DNA of 64,000 bases, taken from positions 1,240,001 to 1,304,000 of the forward strand of contig NZ_JAKUKA010000001.1 in NCBI RefSeq assembly GCF_023156195.1, in the 5' to 3' direction. Of this stretch, positions 43,058 through 52,867 are shown in pieces. The stretch's first letter is position 1; each line of letters begins with the position of its first letter. The DNA is from Chitinophaga sedimenti. Its GTDB lineage: Bacteria; Bacteroidota; Bacteroidia; Chitinophagales; Chitinophagaceae. The position numbers were made by a program, and so were the translations under genes. The notes under the pieces are model-generated. The model was not told where the DNA came from and searched no databases. It saw nothing but the letters and a program-made list of their open reading frames with translations.

Positions 43058-43372
43058 ATGTGTGAAACAAGGGTTCTCAATCATGGAAATGATGCGCTGG
43101 TAAGTTATTGCGTCCATTGTAAGTCTATTTACTTCTGGTATAATAATTTGTTGCTGACTTTTAACCACGACAGCTTCACGGTATTCCGGGACATGGTCAA
43201 CGATATCGAATTTGAAGAATGCTCCACCATTTTCCCCGACGGTATTGAACGCGCGGTGATGCACTCGCCTTGCCGGTCTATCCGTTTTACCTTCACGTTC
43301 GGTGAATGGAACCGAATGAAAGGCTCAATTGAAGATGCGGTGCTCATGGAGCAGGTGTACGCCTGTATGTGA
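43058..43372 (+). CDS. Small Cys-containing conserved protein (DUF6686-like)
   Basis: An intact 104-residue cytoplasmic protein starting MCETRVLNHGNDALVSYCVH. A CxxC pair (CVHC, about residues 18-21) and further Cys at about 55 and 72 hint at metal binding, but no full zinc motif is proven. The style (short, Phe-rich, FNHDSFTVFRDMV) matches a small Bacteroidota family that I believe is DUF6686; I am not certain. It is monocistronic, lying between the terminator at 42936-42972 and a small Trp-rich gene. A weak hairpin GTGCGG-TAAT-CCGCAC at 43401-43416 follows. No function can be assigned. Confidence 0.65.
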   Translation: MCETRVLNHGNDALVSYCVHCKSIYFWYNNLLLTFNHDSFTVFRDMVNDIEFEECSTIFPDGIERAVMHSPCRSIRFTFTFGEWNRMKGSIEDAVLMEQVYACM

Positions 43373-43454
43373 TAACAATCAAATGAAGATGGAAGGAGCG
43401 GTGCGGTAATCCGCACGGCTTTGCTGTTTATAGGTCATCTGTTTTTCTCTACTT

Positions 43455-43650
43455 ATGAAAATATTTAAATACATACACCGCCTGGTGGTACGATAGTGGC
43501 CACCACGCCAGCATCAGCCAGTGGCAATGGCGCTGGAACGCTTTGCTAACGGGTGATAGCTATGCCGTGCACAACGTAACGGTAATGGAAAAAGAGGAAC
43601 TGCGTGCCGAAGCCATGAAATGGCGGCAGCAGTTTAAAAACATTCATTAG
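43455..43650 (+). CDS. Small Trp-rich hypothetical protein (frameshifted)
   Basis: Starting at the ATG at 43455 (MKIFKYIHR) the frame stops after 13 codons. A net +1 or -2 change at about 43481-43485 joins it to WWYDSGHHASISQWQWRWNA and on to KWRQQFKNIH, stop at 43648-43650. Removing one C gives a 64-residue protein with five or more Trp. The continuous, sensible coding style after repair and its end only 4 bp from the convergent symporter stop make a real gene likely. I recognise no family. Confidence 0.4.
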
Positions 43651-43654
43651 CCAC

Positions 43655-45083
43655 TTACCACAGGCCGAGCACTTTCCACCAAAGGCCGCCAATGCTGAAC
43701 CATATGACGAGGAACAACACGCTGATGAAGAAGCCATACTTCCACCAGTCTTTCATATCTACATAAGTGCTGCCGAAGAAGATGGGGGCAGGGCCGTGAC
43801 CATAGTGGGTCAGGCACCCCATCAGCGTGGCGCAGGCGCCAAGGAAAATCGCCAGCATGGTACCTGGTACACCTACAGAAATGCCGACGGCGAGGAATAC
43901 GCCGTACATCGCCGCTGCCTGTGCAGTGGCGCTGGCAAACATATAATGGCAATAGGAATATACGATAATGATCAGCGGAAAGGCCCATGCCCAGGACAGC
44001 GTAGCCAGCTGCCCGCCAACCAGTTTGCCGAACCAGCCGATGAAGCCGAGCGAATTCAGGTACGAGCCCATCATCACCAGAGAAGAAAACCATACGATCG
44101 TATCCCAGGCGCCTTTCTCCGATTTTACATCTTCCCAGGTTAAAACGCTTGTCAGCAGCAGGATGCAGAGGCCGATCAACGCGGCGGTCGTGGCATCGAC
44201 CTGGAATATATCCCCGAAGATCCAGAGCCCCAGCAGTATAAAAAAGGTGGCGACCATCAGCCACTCTTTGGTGGTGATCGGCCCCATTTCCTTTAGCTTT
44301 TGTGCTGCCATTGCCGGCGCTTCGGGCGTCTTCTTTAATTCTGGCGGGAAGAACTTATATAGGAACAGCGGTAACAGGATAAAACACACGAGGCCGGGCA
44401 CGCAGGCCGCCAGTGCCCAGCTGCCCCAGGAAATGTGGATGCCCGGGTCTTTTGCGAATTTCTGCGCCATCGGGTTACTGGCCGTAGCCGTCAGAAACAT
44501 CACAGAGGTAACCATGTTCGCATTGTAGCTGCTCAACGTGAGGAAAGCTCCGATACGCCGGTGGGTTTCCGGCTTTTCAGGATGCGAGTCCATGTTTACC
44601 GCGATGGACTTCATAATCGGGAAAATTACACCGCCTGCCCTGGCCGTATTACTCGGGATCGCAGGCGCCAGAATCAGATCTGCAATATTTAAACCGTAAG
44701 CCAGTCCCAGCGGACCACGCCCAAACAGGCGAATGAAATAATACGCAATGCGCGTTCCCAAACCTGTTTTGATAAAGCCGCGCGCAATGAAAAACGCCAG
44801 TCCGATCAGCCAGATGGTGGCATTCCCAAACCCACTGAGGGCGTGCGCTACAGCCAGCCCGGGTTTACCGGGTTCCAGCACTTGCGTGGCGGCGCACAAA
44901 GTAATACCCAGCATGGCCATCGTACCCATGGAGGCAGCTTTCAGTATAATACCAAAAATGGTGGCCAGGAAGATAGCCAGTAAATGCCCGGGCATTGGGC
45001 GCCACGCCTTCCGGCACGGGGATAAACCAAATAATTAACCCGATAGCCAGGGTAATGAGCAAAAATTTAGGCCTTATTTCCAT
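43655..45083 (-). CDS. DASS-family Na+/dicarboxylate (anion) symporter (frameshifted near N-terminus)
   Basis: An inner-membrane carrier for di- or tricarboxylates driven by Na+. The ATG at 45083 gives MEIRPKFLLITLAIGLIIWF, then an extra G in the GGG at about 44990-44992 shifts the frame at APNARHLLAIF. Repair gives 475 residues, typical of CitT/SLC13 carriers, with about 12 hydrophobic segments. The two substrate/Na+ loops of the family are visible: SNTARAGGVIFPIMKS in the first half and SATAQAAAMYGVFLA in the second, plus SSLVMMGSYLN before the last bundle. A porin gene lies 10 bp upstream on the same strand. Together they look like an outer- plus inner-membrane uptake pair for organic acids. 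Confidence 0.9.
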
Positions 45084-45093
45084 CGTACAAATT

Positions 45094-46247
45094 TTAAAAT
45101 CTGATTTGCAGTTGCGCATATCCTAATTGACGTGTATACGTAGTAGTTAATGGTATGTCGCGTTCAAAGAAATCCAGCGACATACCGAGTTGTACGGCCA
45201 CGTAAAAATTATCTGCAAATACTAAATTGAAATTCGGGATCACCGTTTGTCGCACATTCCCAGCTTGTTTATAATCTTCGTCAAAGTATTCGTAGCGCGA
45301 CGAAAACTCGATCGCTCTTACCCTTGGCCGGTGCCATTCGTAGCGCAGTATCGGGAACACGTAAAAGCCCTGCATGCGAAACTCGTTCAAATCCGGTTTG
45401 GGATTGAGCGTGCTGGCATTGTAATGCGCAAAGTGGCTGCCGTTTTTATATTCCCCCGAAAGAGAAACCGACCATTTGTCCGCAAGCGGGATTTTTGCGA
45501 GGAAGTCACCGCCCCATGCAGATCCTGTTCCGCTGCCCGCCTGGCTGCCCAGGGCCGCATTGATCCCTATCGTGAAGTTAGTCCCCAGGTCTGTTTCCAG
45601 GCGGCCGTACATGTTCTTGGTATCATCGTCATCCGACGGCTGATTACGGTTATTGCCGTTGTAAACACCCGCATAGTAGCGCAAAGGCCCGGTGACATCG
45701 CCGAAGATGCTCATGCCGATCTGGAAGCTCTGCCAGCCGTTACTACCGAATGCATAGTATTGGTTACTATAATCCAGCGTGCGGATAATGTCTACCGGCA
45801 TCGCATCTTCTATCCCGAAAAATGGCCGGAATTCACCAGCCTGCACATTGAAGTGCTTGTTGAGCGTATATCTTACGTAGGCATTTTCCAATACCTTATT
45901 GGTCGGATTCCCGCTGAACTCGGCAAAGTTTACCATGATATTGGCGGAAAAGTGATCGTTGATGTTGGCTTTCGTTTGTATACGCGCCCGCTTTACCAAA
46001 AAGGTATTATTGATACCCTTTTCAGTAGCGGGATCGTAGTTTTTCCGTTGATGTCAACATGCCCGGTAAATGAATTCACAAAACGTGTTTGAAGCAGTCC
46101 GGCCCAACTGAGCGAACGTTTGTAGGCGGAGTAATTGGTAATGAGCGTGTCGCGCTCTTTGTCGAGGCTGGCGATGTCTTTTTGCTGTGAATACAGGGGC
46201 AACGCGGCGGCAAAACACAACAGGGTAGCGGTCAGCAGTCTTCGCAT
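45094..46247 (-). CDS. Porin of the O/P-like (DcaP-like) type (frameshifted)
   Basis: A predicted outer-membrane beta-barrel of 384 residues after repair. Signal peptide MRRLLTATLLCFAAALPLYSQ is followed by a short coiled stretch (DIASLDKERDTLITNYSAYK), then barrel strands with the porin O/P pattern RARIQTKANINDHFSANIMV and RPFFGIEDAMPVDIIRTLDY. The C-terminus ends in QLGYAQLQIRF, with the terminal Phe needed for barrel assembly. One base is missing in A5 at 45998-46002. It is transcribed with, and 10 bp before, the DASS symporter, so it probably admits the same organic anions (inference). Confidence 0.82.
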
Positions 46248-46362
46248 AAGGACTTTTGGGTTTATAATGCTGTGATCGATTGAGCAGTGACGTTAACATA
46301 ACACGGAAGCGACGCAAAAGGTTCTGCCTAAAAATGCGTATCTTAAAGTATAAACCATTGTA

Positions 46363-46902
46363 ATGCCCTGGGATGTAATAGCTCAAGTAGCCAGTAACCT
46401 TATCTATATTGCGGCCATTATCGCCATTGTGTATTTCACCCTGAAGGTTTTCCGCAATACGTCAGAAAAACCGTCGATCCCGCCGCTTGCTACGGTGGAT
46501 GGGCGTACTTTACTCAATTTGTATATCGAATGCCGGTACGATGTGCGTATGGTGCGGGGGTGGCACTATCATGTGTCTGTTGTGATATACCCGATCAATA
46601 CTGACAGTGATGAACAGCTGATAGATGCACAAGTAGCCGCCATCCGTTCGCTTAGTGTGGAAACCGCGGCCTTCGATGCCATGACTGTCAGCGATGGTGC
46701 GGGACCGCTTACCATCGATGGTATTACCGCTTCGTGGCTGCTCACCCCGTTATTGCCGGGCATGGCAAGTTTTCGCATACTTATTGAGGTAGAAAAGCGG
46801 GATGGTGGCTACGAGGTACTTCATATGCTGTATAGCGGTATACAGGTGAAACGCGATTTTTCCAAATGGTTCAAGAAGCCCGCAGTTTTCGGAAAACATT
46901 AG
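46363..46902 (+). CDS. Hypothetical membrane-anchored protein
   Basis: An intact 179-residue protein beginning MPWDVIAQVASNLIYIAAII. One N-terminal transmembrane helix (about 10-30) is followed by a soluble alpha/beta-looking region of about 145 residues with no motif that I recognise (LNLYIECRYDVRMVRGWHYH, VEKRDGGYEVLHMLYSGIQV). It would face the cytoplasm or periplasm depending on helix orientation; the positively charged stretch after the helix (KVFRNTSEKP) favours a cytoplasmic C-terminal part. Its stop overlaps the convergent acetylesterase stop by 4 bp. No function is proposed. Confidence 0.7.
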   Translation: MPWDVIAQVASNLIYIAAIIAIVYFTLKVFRNTSEKPSIPPLATVDGRTLLNLYIECRYDVRMVRGWHYHVSVVIYPINTDSDEQLIDAQVAAIRSLSVETAAFDAMTVSDGAGPLTIDGITASWLLTPLLPGMASFRILIEVEKRDGGYEVLHMLYSGIQVKRDFSKWFKKPAVFGKH

Positions 46903-48211
46903 TTCCCATCCGGCTTTACGGCGTTCCCCATACCAGCGGCGGGCCAATAAAAGGCATCGGGTTCCATCGGTTTTTCCAGGTTGATTTTCTTTACGGCTAA
47001 TGGTCGCAGATGCGCCGGAATATTTACGCGTTTTAATTCCCGGACCACGCACCGGGCAATTTCCCAGGCGCCCAGCGGCGAAAAGTGTGTATTGTCTTTT
47101 AATGCTTCTGTTTGTCCCGGAAACGTACCCGCCGGATAATGCACAAACGCCCGCAATGATTTTTCCGGTCCCCAGGATTCATATAGCGTTTTGGTCATCG
47201 CGTTCAGGTCTATCAGTCCCACATGCAGTTGTGCTGCGACCTGCCGCACTGCGGCCGGGTAATCGCCTAAGGAGTTAGTAATTTTACCCTGTTCGTCGAA
47301 CGTACGGCGGTTAACAGGCGTCACCAGGATCGGTGTCGCTTCTCTTTTGCGCGTTTCCGTTACATAGTATTCCAGTTCTTTTTGAAAGAGGTGAAAGGTC
47401 CGACGTTATTGCCTTTTCGCTTCTGATCGTTATGCCCGAACTCGATCAGCAGGAAGTCGCCGGGATGCATCTGGCTGAATATTTTATCGAGCCGGCCCGC
47501 CGCGCGGAAAGTATGCAGCGCTTCGCCGCTTTCGGCGTAGTTGGCGATGGCGATTTTGCCTCCGTCGATGAACGCAGGCAGTATTTGTCCCCACGAACTC
47601 CGTGGCTCACGTGCCTGGTCCACCACGGTAGAGTTGCCGGCAAGGAAAATCACGTGATCCACTTCGGCCGGCGTAATGGAAATTTCGCATACTTTGGGCA
47701 TGCTATCGGAGAACTCGAGGGTAAGGCGGTTATCCCAATGAAGGTAGCCGCCCTCGTTCGATTTCAGTTTAACCTTTCCTGTTACCTTCCCATTTTTCCG
47801 GATCAGCGAATCGCGGACATGCACGGTAAAGGAATTCGCTATTACCTGCCCTTCGCGGGTCTTCTGGTTGTAAATCATTAACCGGCGGCATTCGGCGCGG
47901 ATGGTGGTGGCAGAGGTACCTTCTTTGTCGCCCGTAAACACGCGTACATCGTATTCGCCTTCGGGTAACGCCACCGAAAAGGAAAACGGCCGGTCGGCGG
48001 TCATGAACTCGCGTACCCGCGAATTTTTTATGCGTTCGCGGGTAACCATGTGCAGGCCGGTCGTATCGTCCCAGCCATAACCGCGGGCTTCGGTGTACAG
48101 CGTGCCGGTATTGAGTTCGTCTTTACCCGGTCCGACCTGGAACACGCGGCGTTGCGCGCTGGTGAAGGTCGCGAGGAGTAGGGCGCTTATTAGAAGAAGT
48201 TGATATTTCAT
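46899..48211 (-). CDS. Rhamnogalacturonan acetylesterase, GDSL/SGNH type (frameshifted)
   Basis: Removes acetyl groups from rhamnogalacturonan I so that lyases and hydrolases can act. The ATG at 48211 gives signal peptide MKYQLLLISALLLATFTSAQ. Residues about 22-165 form an N-terminal galactose-binding-like beta-sandwich. The SGNH domain follows, with IFLAGNSTVVDQ (GNST replaces GDS; catalytic Ser), GQILPAF, FIEFGHNDQ-like LLIEFGHNDQKRKGN (block III Asn/Asp) and the final NTHFSPLGAWEIA (catalytic His). One base is missing in T5 at 47379-47383 (SFKKELEYYVTETRKREA). The repaired length is 437 residues. It points the same way as the PL8 lyase upstream and is separated from it by a hairpin. Confidence 0.9.
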
Positions 48212-48219
48212 AAGGCAGC

Positions 48220-48250
48220 ACAACGGGGCCGTATGATTCGGCCCCGTTGT
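48220..48250. terminator. Hairpin between PL8 lyase and acetylesterase
   Basis: A perfect 12-bp stem ACAACGGGGCCG (48220-48231) and its complement (48239-48250) with a 7-nt loop, 16 bp after the PL8 stop on the minus strand. It ends only 9 bp before the acetylesterase ATG and lacks a T-tract on that strand. It may therefore attenuate read-through rather than end it. Confidence 0.6.
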
Positions 48251-48266
48251 TTGTAAGATAAGGTGT

Positions 48267-51173
48267 TTATTCAGTTTTCATCACTTTTATGACCACCGGT
48301 TTCGTGCTGCCATGCATGTGCAGGAAATACACGCCCGCCGGGTAGTGCTGGAGGTCTACCTGGAACTTGGTTTGTCCCGTGGTGTACTGTGTTTTAAGCA
48401 GTTGTCCTGCACTGTTATATATTGTCGCCTTTTCGAATGGCTTGCCGGTTTCAACGGTTACCTGCCTGGTAGTTGGATTAGGGTAGACTTGGATGCTGTT
48501 AACCATGGCTGCTTCGCGATAGGCAACCCGGCTCAGACCGGTAGTTCCCAAGGCGATCAGCTGGGGGCGTACAGTAACATCCGCCGTTTCGCGTGAACTA
48601 AAAGAAGCATCCGTTTTAGCGCCGGTGTTGGTCGACACCAGTTTAAATGTCAGCAGACTATCCACTTCATTTTTCACGATGCCGGTCACGTTCCACTCCG
48701 CTTTGCTGCCCGAGGGTTTCCCGGTTATCGTGCCAATCAGACTGGTGGTGGCGGGCATGTTCGACCAGGTGATGCCGTTTTCGGTCCAGCTATCGTTGCT
48801 TACGTAGTATAACGCCCAACCGGTCGTATTTACATCGGTGTTGGCATAGTTTACATGCAGTCGCAGTTTGATGGAATCCGCTGTTACGGGTAAACTGTTC
48901 TTATTGAATTTGAAAAATATTTCCCGTGCATATCCATCTACATCTTTTTTGAGTACAAGTGAGGTGGCCGTGCCGTAGTTAACGGCGTTATAACTGCTGC
49001 CACTGCGTACGTAGGCGTCAGCTACCGGAAAAATACCTTCAGGCGTAAATACCGGGGTCGCATTAGTCAGGTGATAAACCGAGCTTTGTCCCGCGTAGTT
49101 GCCGCCGAGCAGTTTGCAGCTCAGCTGGCGGGTACTGTCGATCCCCGGCACTTTGATGAGCAGGTTCACCGTACCATATGTTTGCGCGGGATCAGCGATA
49201 TATACGGTCACATCACTGGTGCCTACGTTTTTCAGCATCACTGCGCAGGGATGATCTGCAGTAATCGTTACACCGTCGGCGCTGAAGCTGGCGGCTTCAT
49301 AAAAGAGCAGTTGCCAGTTATTGAGCGTGGTGTGTTTCACGGCCTGTACCGCATTGGTGTTGGCCATGATTTTGATCCGCGAGGTATCGTAGGCCTGCAT
49401 CTCCGTAGCGGTGGCCTTTCCGGGCAGTACGATGTACGCATAACTTCCCCCACTGGGCGTTACACCATGGTCAAACCACAGTTTGAAAACATTGCTCGTT
49501 ACGGTGGACGTACTGCCACCGGTATTGATGCTGCTCCAGGTGCCGGATTGCGCCTGGTTGCTTAGCTGCAGGTTGCCGCCGGCGGGAAAATAATAGCCTA
49601 CATTATTATGCAGCGCCCATTTCAGGTTGCTATTGTAGGTGTAGGCGCCGGTCGATAGTACACTGGTGATGCCCGCGGAATTGACAGTTACATTGCCGCT
49701 CAGCAAACACTGGTTAACAGTCGTGTTAATGGTCTGCGCAGCCGAGGAACTAACATTGGCGCCTAAACACACTATTTCATCATCAAAAAAGAACCAGCCT
49801 TTGCGCGCCGAAGTACTATAATCGTTAAAGGCCAGGCCGGTAGCGCCATACAGCGAATCCGACACGCCCCCGAAAATGCTGCCGTGCCGTAATTCACGCC
49901 CCAGGCGGTTCGCTGCGGAATAGTAGTAATAGCGGGCACGGTCGTACCTGGGATCTTATTCCAGTCCCATACCGGGAAGATGTTGTAGTACTCATTTCCA
50001 TTCACTGCGATATTGGTTGCGCCATCAGTGAGGTAATAACCTTTGAGGTTTTCGCCGTTACCATTTTCTGATTTAACAGTACGGGTAGATACATTCCGCA
50101 GGCCGAAGAAGTAACCCGGACGGTGGTGCACCGTATAGTCCGAATGCCAGAAGTGACTATGGCTGGGCGTCACGGCGTACGACACCGGCTGGGTGCCGTT
50201 TACACGGGCGACGGCGTTGTTATATTCGGTCGCGTGCGCGCTGTCCACCAGTTTCCATTTGTTTAACAATGAAATGGTGCCAAGTTGCTGGAGGTTATTT
50301 ACCCGGCTGATGCTGCGGCCATTCACACTATAATCAATGTAGCGGCCCCGCATGACGGGCAGGTATCCCTTACGGAGAAACTGCGAAAGTACCTGCACCT
50401 TGTCCGACGAAGCAGCGAACGACGTGCCGCGCAGGTATACTGCCATATTCACCTCGCCCAGGGCCAGTACGGAACCATAGCCATACATATAGCTGCGGCC
50501 CGTGCTGCTGAAAGCTCCGGTCGTACTGGATGCCCTCGTCCGTGGTATAGGAGAGTGGCTGGAATACTTCACTCACGCCGGTGGCCATCAGGGTAGCGTT
50601 TTCAGTGAGGCAGGCGCGATAAATGAAGTGGATGGCCACGTCCATTTTGTTGGCGCCGGTCTGGTTAGCCGGTACGCCGCGGTTCATCTGGGACAGCAGG
50701 TTGTTGTACAACGTCGTAGGAAGCGTGTCCGGCGCAATACGCAGGATAATAAGGATTTCGCCGGTCCGTTGCGGGTTATAGATCTGGTTGTGGTACCAGT
50801 TCCAGCTTTGGGGGTCGGCGGTATCCCAGTAAGTAAGCGCGGTCACGATCGCCGTAAACAGGCTGCTGCTGTGATAATAACTGCTGCCTGTATGCGAGTA
50901 GGCCAGCACAAAATTTTTGACCCTATCCAGGTGCGTACCACCATTATACGTTGTGGCGCTGTACACGTAACTCACATCCGGCCACGAGCCGTTGGACTGC
51001 ATGGTGGCCAGCGTACTGGTCACACCGTTATCCAGCGTAGTCACATTTTGTACGGCTGCCAGCTGGTCGGCCCGTATACGGTCCATGATCAGCGTGAATT
51101 CAGTCGATTGAGAATGGGCGCACAAGGGCAATAGCGTTGCCATGAGCAACAGAGAACATAGATACCTTTTCAT
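48267..51173 (-). CDS. Polysaccharide lyase family 8 enzyme with T9SS sorting domain (frameshifted)
   Basis: A secreted lyase of the chondroitin/hyaluronan/xanthan type. The ATG at 51173 gives MKRYLCSLLLMATLLPLCAH. An alpha/alpha toroid (SFQQHGPQLY, then HSHFWHSDYTVHHRPGYFFG with catalytic His/Tyr) is followed by the central beta-sandwich (NIFPVWDWNKIPGTTVPAIT). Next come a DNRLRE/CBM96-like module (VADAYVRSGSSYNAVNYGTA) and a type A T9SS sorting domain (IQVYPNPTTRQVTV ending KVMKTE). Two indels break it: a net +1 or -2 change near 50487-50492 and a base missing in C5 at 49867-49871. The repaired length is about 969 codons. A perfect LacI-type palindrome lies 30 bp upstream. Family is secure; which uronic-acid polymer it cuts cannot be told. 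Confidence 0.92.
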
Positions 51174-51202
51174 ACAGCGTGGAGTTTAATTAAGGGTAAT
51201 AA

Positions 51203-51216
51203 TGCAAACGTTTGCA
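51203..51216. promoter_or_regulatory. Predicted LacI-family operator of PL8 gene
   Basis: TGCAAACGTTTGCA is a perfect 14-bp palindrome with the central CG typical of LacI-family operators, 30 bp upstream of the PL8 start. Its sequence differs from the two 22-bp sites of the pectin genes, so a different regulator encoded elsewhere is likely. Confidence 0.72.
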
Positions 51217-51254
51217 CAATCTAATAAACAAACAATTAATAGTCAAGATGAGAT

Positions 51255-51281
51255 AAAAAAATCTACCTTGCGAGGGTAGAT
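51255..51281 (-). terminator. Minus-strand intrinsic terminator upstream of PL8 gene
   Basis: On the minus strand a 7-bp stem ATCTACC/GGTAGAT with a 7-nt loop (51261-51281) is followed directly by T7. It lies 82-108 bp upstream of the PL8 ATG, and no annotated minus-strand gene precedes it. Possibly a leader attenuator or the end of a small RNA. Confidence 0.6.
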
Positions 51282-51363
51282 GGAGCCATTTCGTTAACTC
51301 GTCGTTGTTACCCGGTTCTCATCATTAGCCTATATTATTTATCCCTAAATTTCTTTTCACAAG

Positions 51364-52558
51364 ATGAAAAACAGACTCTTATTATCCCTGATGCTGCTCG
51401 CGGCGCCTGCAGCTTTTGCGCAAACGAATACCTTTCCCGCAACCGGCAACGTAGGTATCGGGACCACGAATCCGCAAGGATTATTGCATGTGCTTGGATC
51501 CGGGAGTTACCGGAATTATTATGTCAATAGAACCATCCCGGGGGCAACCGAGGATTCGGGTGGACCTAACTACTTGTTGCTGCATAAAGCATATACAAAT
51601 ACACTGGTAATGCAGGACCGTTTTGTTTCAGGAAAGCTGGTGGCTACCCGTGGAGGCAACACTGGCTGGAACCGTAAATTTGTGGTGGAGGTGAACACTG
51701 CCAGTGCTTATGACTGGAACCGGGGCAATATAATGTCCTATATGGAGGGCACACGGCTGGTATATGTGACATATGGGGAGAGCGCTATCTCGCTTTAGAG
51801 ATTGCGAATAATTCCACGCTGTATTATTGGTCGTTTACAGGTTATGCTGATAATGCCGTTCTCGAACTCGCTGCTGATGAAGCCATCAGTGATGTAGTGG
51901 CGTTCGTAAATCACGAGTATACGGCTTTGAATGGCCCGTTTTCTGCCGGTTATGTTAGGGTGACCAGGCCAGTCCGTGATTTTACAAGTAAGCTCTCAGA
52001 CATCGATGGAATTTTCCTGGAGGGACAAAGTACGGGCGCCAATCTCAATGGTGAAATGGCTATTGGCTTTGCGGCCAATGGCGGCGGTTCTTCTGCGATA
52101 GGCTTTGGCCGCGGACATGGTTGGGACACCTACCTTAGATTTTATACTAATACCTACAGCAATGCCGGCAGCTATAACATGATGGAACGCATGGTCATCA
52201 CTTCGGACGGAAACGTGGGCATCGGCACTTCCGCGCCCGGTACCAACAAACTCGCCGTAGATGGCACTATTGCCGCCCGCAAGGTAAAGGTGACACTCGC
52301 CAATCCCTGGCCGGACTACGTATTCGCGAAAGGCTACGAACTCCCGTCCATCGCGTCCGTAGAAAAGTTCATCCGCGAGCATCAGCACCTTCCGGGTATT
52401 CCATCCGCAGAAGAGGTGAAAAAGATGGAATAGAGCTGGGCGACATGAACGCCCGCCTCTTACAAAAGGTCGAGGAACTCACGCTCTATCTCATCGACCT
52501 GAAAAAGGAAAACGAGCAGCTCCAGGAGAGAGTTAAAGCCCTGGAAAGCCGAAGATAA
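51364..52558 (+). CDS. Secreted tail-fibre-like protein with C-terminal coiled coil (frameshifted)
   Basis: Signal peptide MKNRLLLSLMLLAAPAAFAQ, then the phrase TGNVGIGTTNPQGLLHVLGS, which recurs later as DGNVGIGTSAPGTNKLAVDG. These are hallmarks of Bacteroidota proteins that resemble phage tail fibres. The C-terminal part has LANPWPDYVFAKGYELPSIA and EHQHLPGIPSAEEVKKDGIE, ending in a Leu/Glu/Lys-rich coiled coil. Two single-base losses break it: in G4 at 51775-51778 and near 52424. The second loss hides the last 40 residues, which run to the stop at 52556-52558. The repaired length is 398 residues. The role is unknown, probably a trimeric surface protein. Confidence 0.82.
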
Positions 52559-52867
52559 GCTAACCGCCCGGCCGCAACGCCGGGCGTTTTTGTAGATTAC
52601 CCGCTATCCTGTGTCCATGCAATCGTCGCAGGAAATCCTCATTTCGCCGCTAAATCGGTCGATGCCAGGCGGGGGCGTAGTACCTTGCAGCTTGCCACTA
52701 ATAACACGGAAACACAGCAGCCAGGGGCGGGCACGCCTTTCCGAACCAGGCGTACGGAGAATCCGTATCTGTTTATGGGATAAAACTTTTGACCGGGTTC
52801 AGGTGTTTACTTTCCTGGCGGGTCGTTTGGTATATACATTCATCGGAAACAAACCAGAACTCACTAT
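52559..52867. other. Intergenic region before RND efflux operon
   Basis: A 309-bp region holding the terminator at 52565-52591 and presumably the efflux promoter. An 86-codon ORF at 52611-52871 is rejected because its composition is not protein-like and it overlaps the next start. I see no operator dyad. Confidence 0.5.
52565..52591 (+). terminator. Intrinsic terminator after tail-fibre-like gene
   Basis: An 8-bp GC-only stem CGCCCGGC (52565-52572) and GCCGGGCG (52579-52586), 6-nt loop, followed by T5. It begins 6 bp after the corrected stop at 52558, which supports that corrected end. Confidence 0.92.

Noticed and set aside
43401..43416. Hairpin after the DUF6686-like gene as a terminator
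   Set aside because: Only a 6-bp stem with a poor T-tract; too weak to list as a feature on its own.
45247..46092. 281-codon plus-strand ORF antisense to the porin
   Set aside because: It mirrors barrel-coding sequence, has no family features, and spans the porin frameshift.
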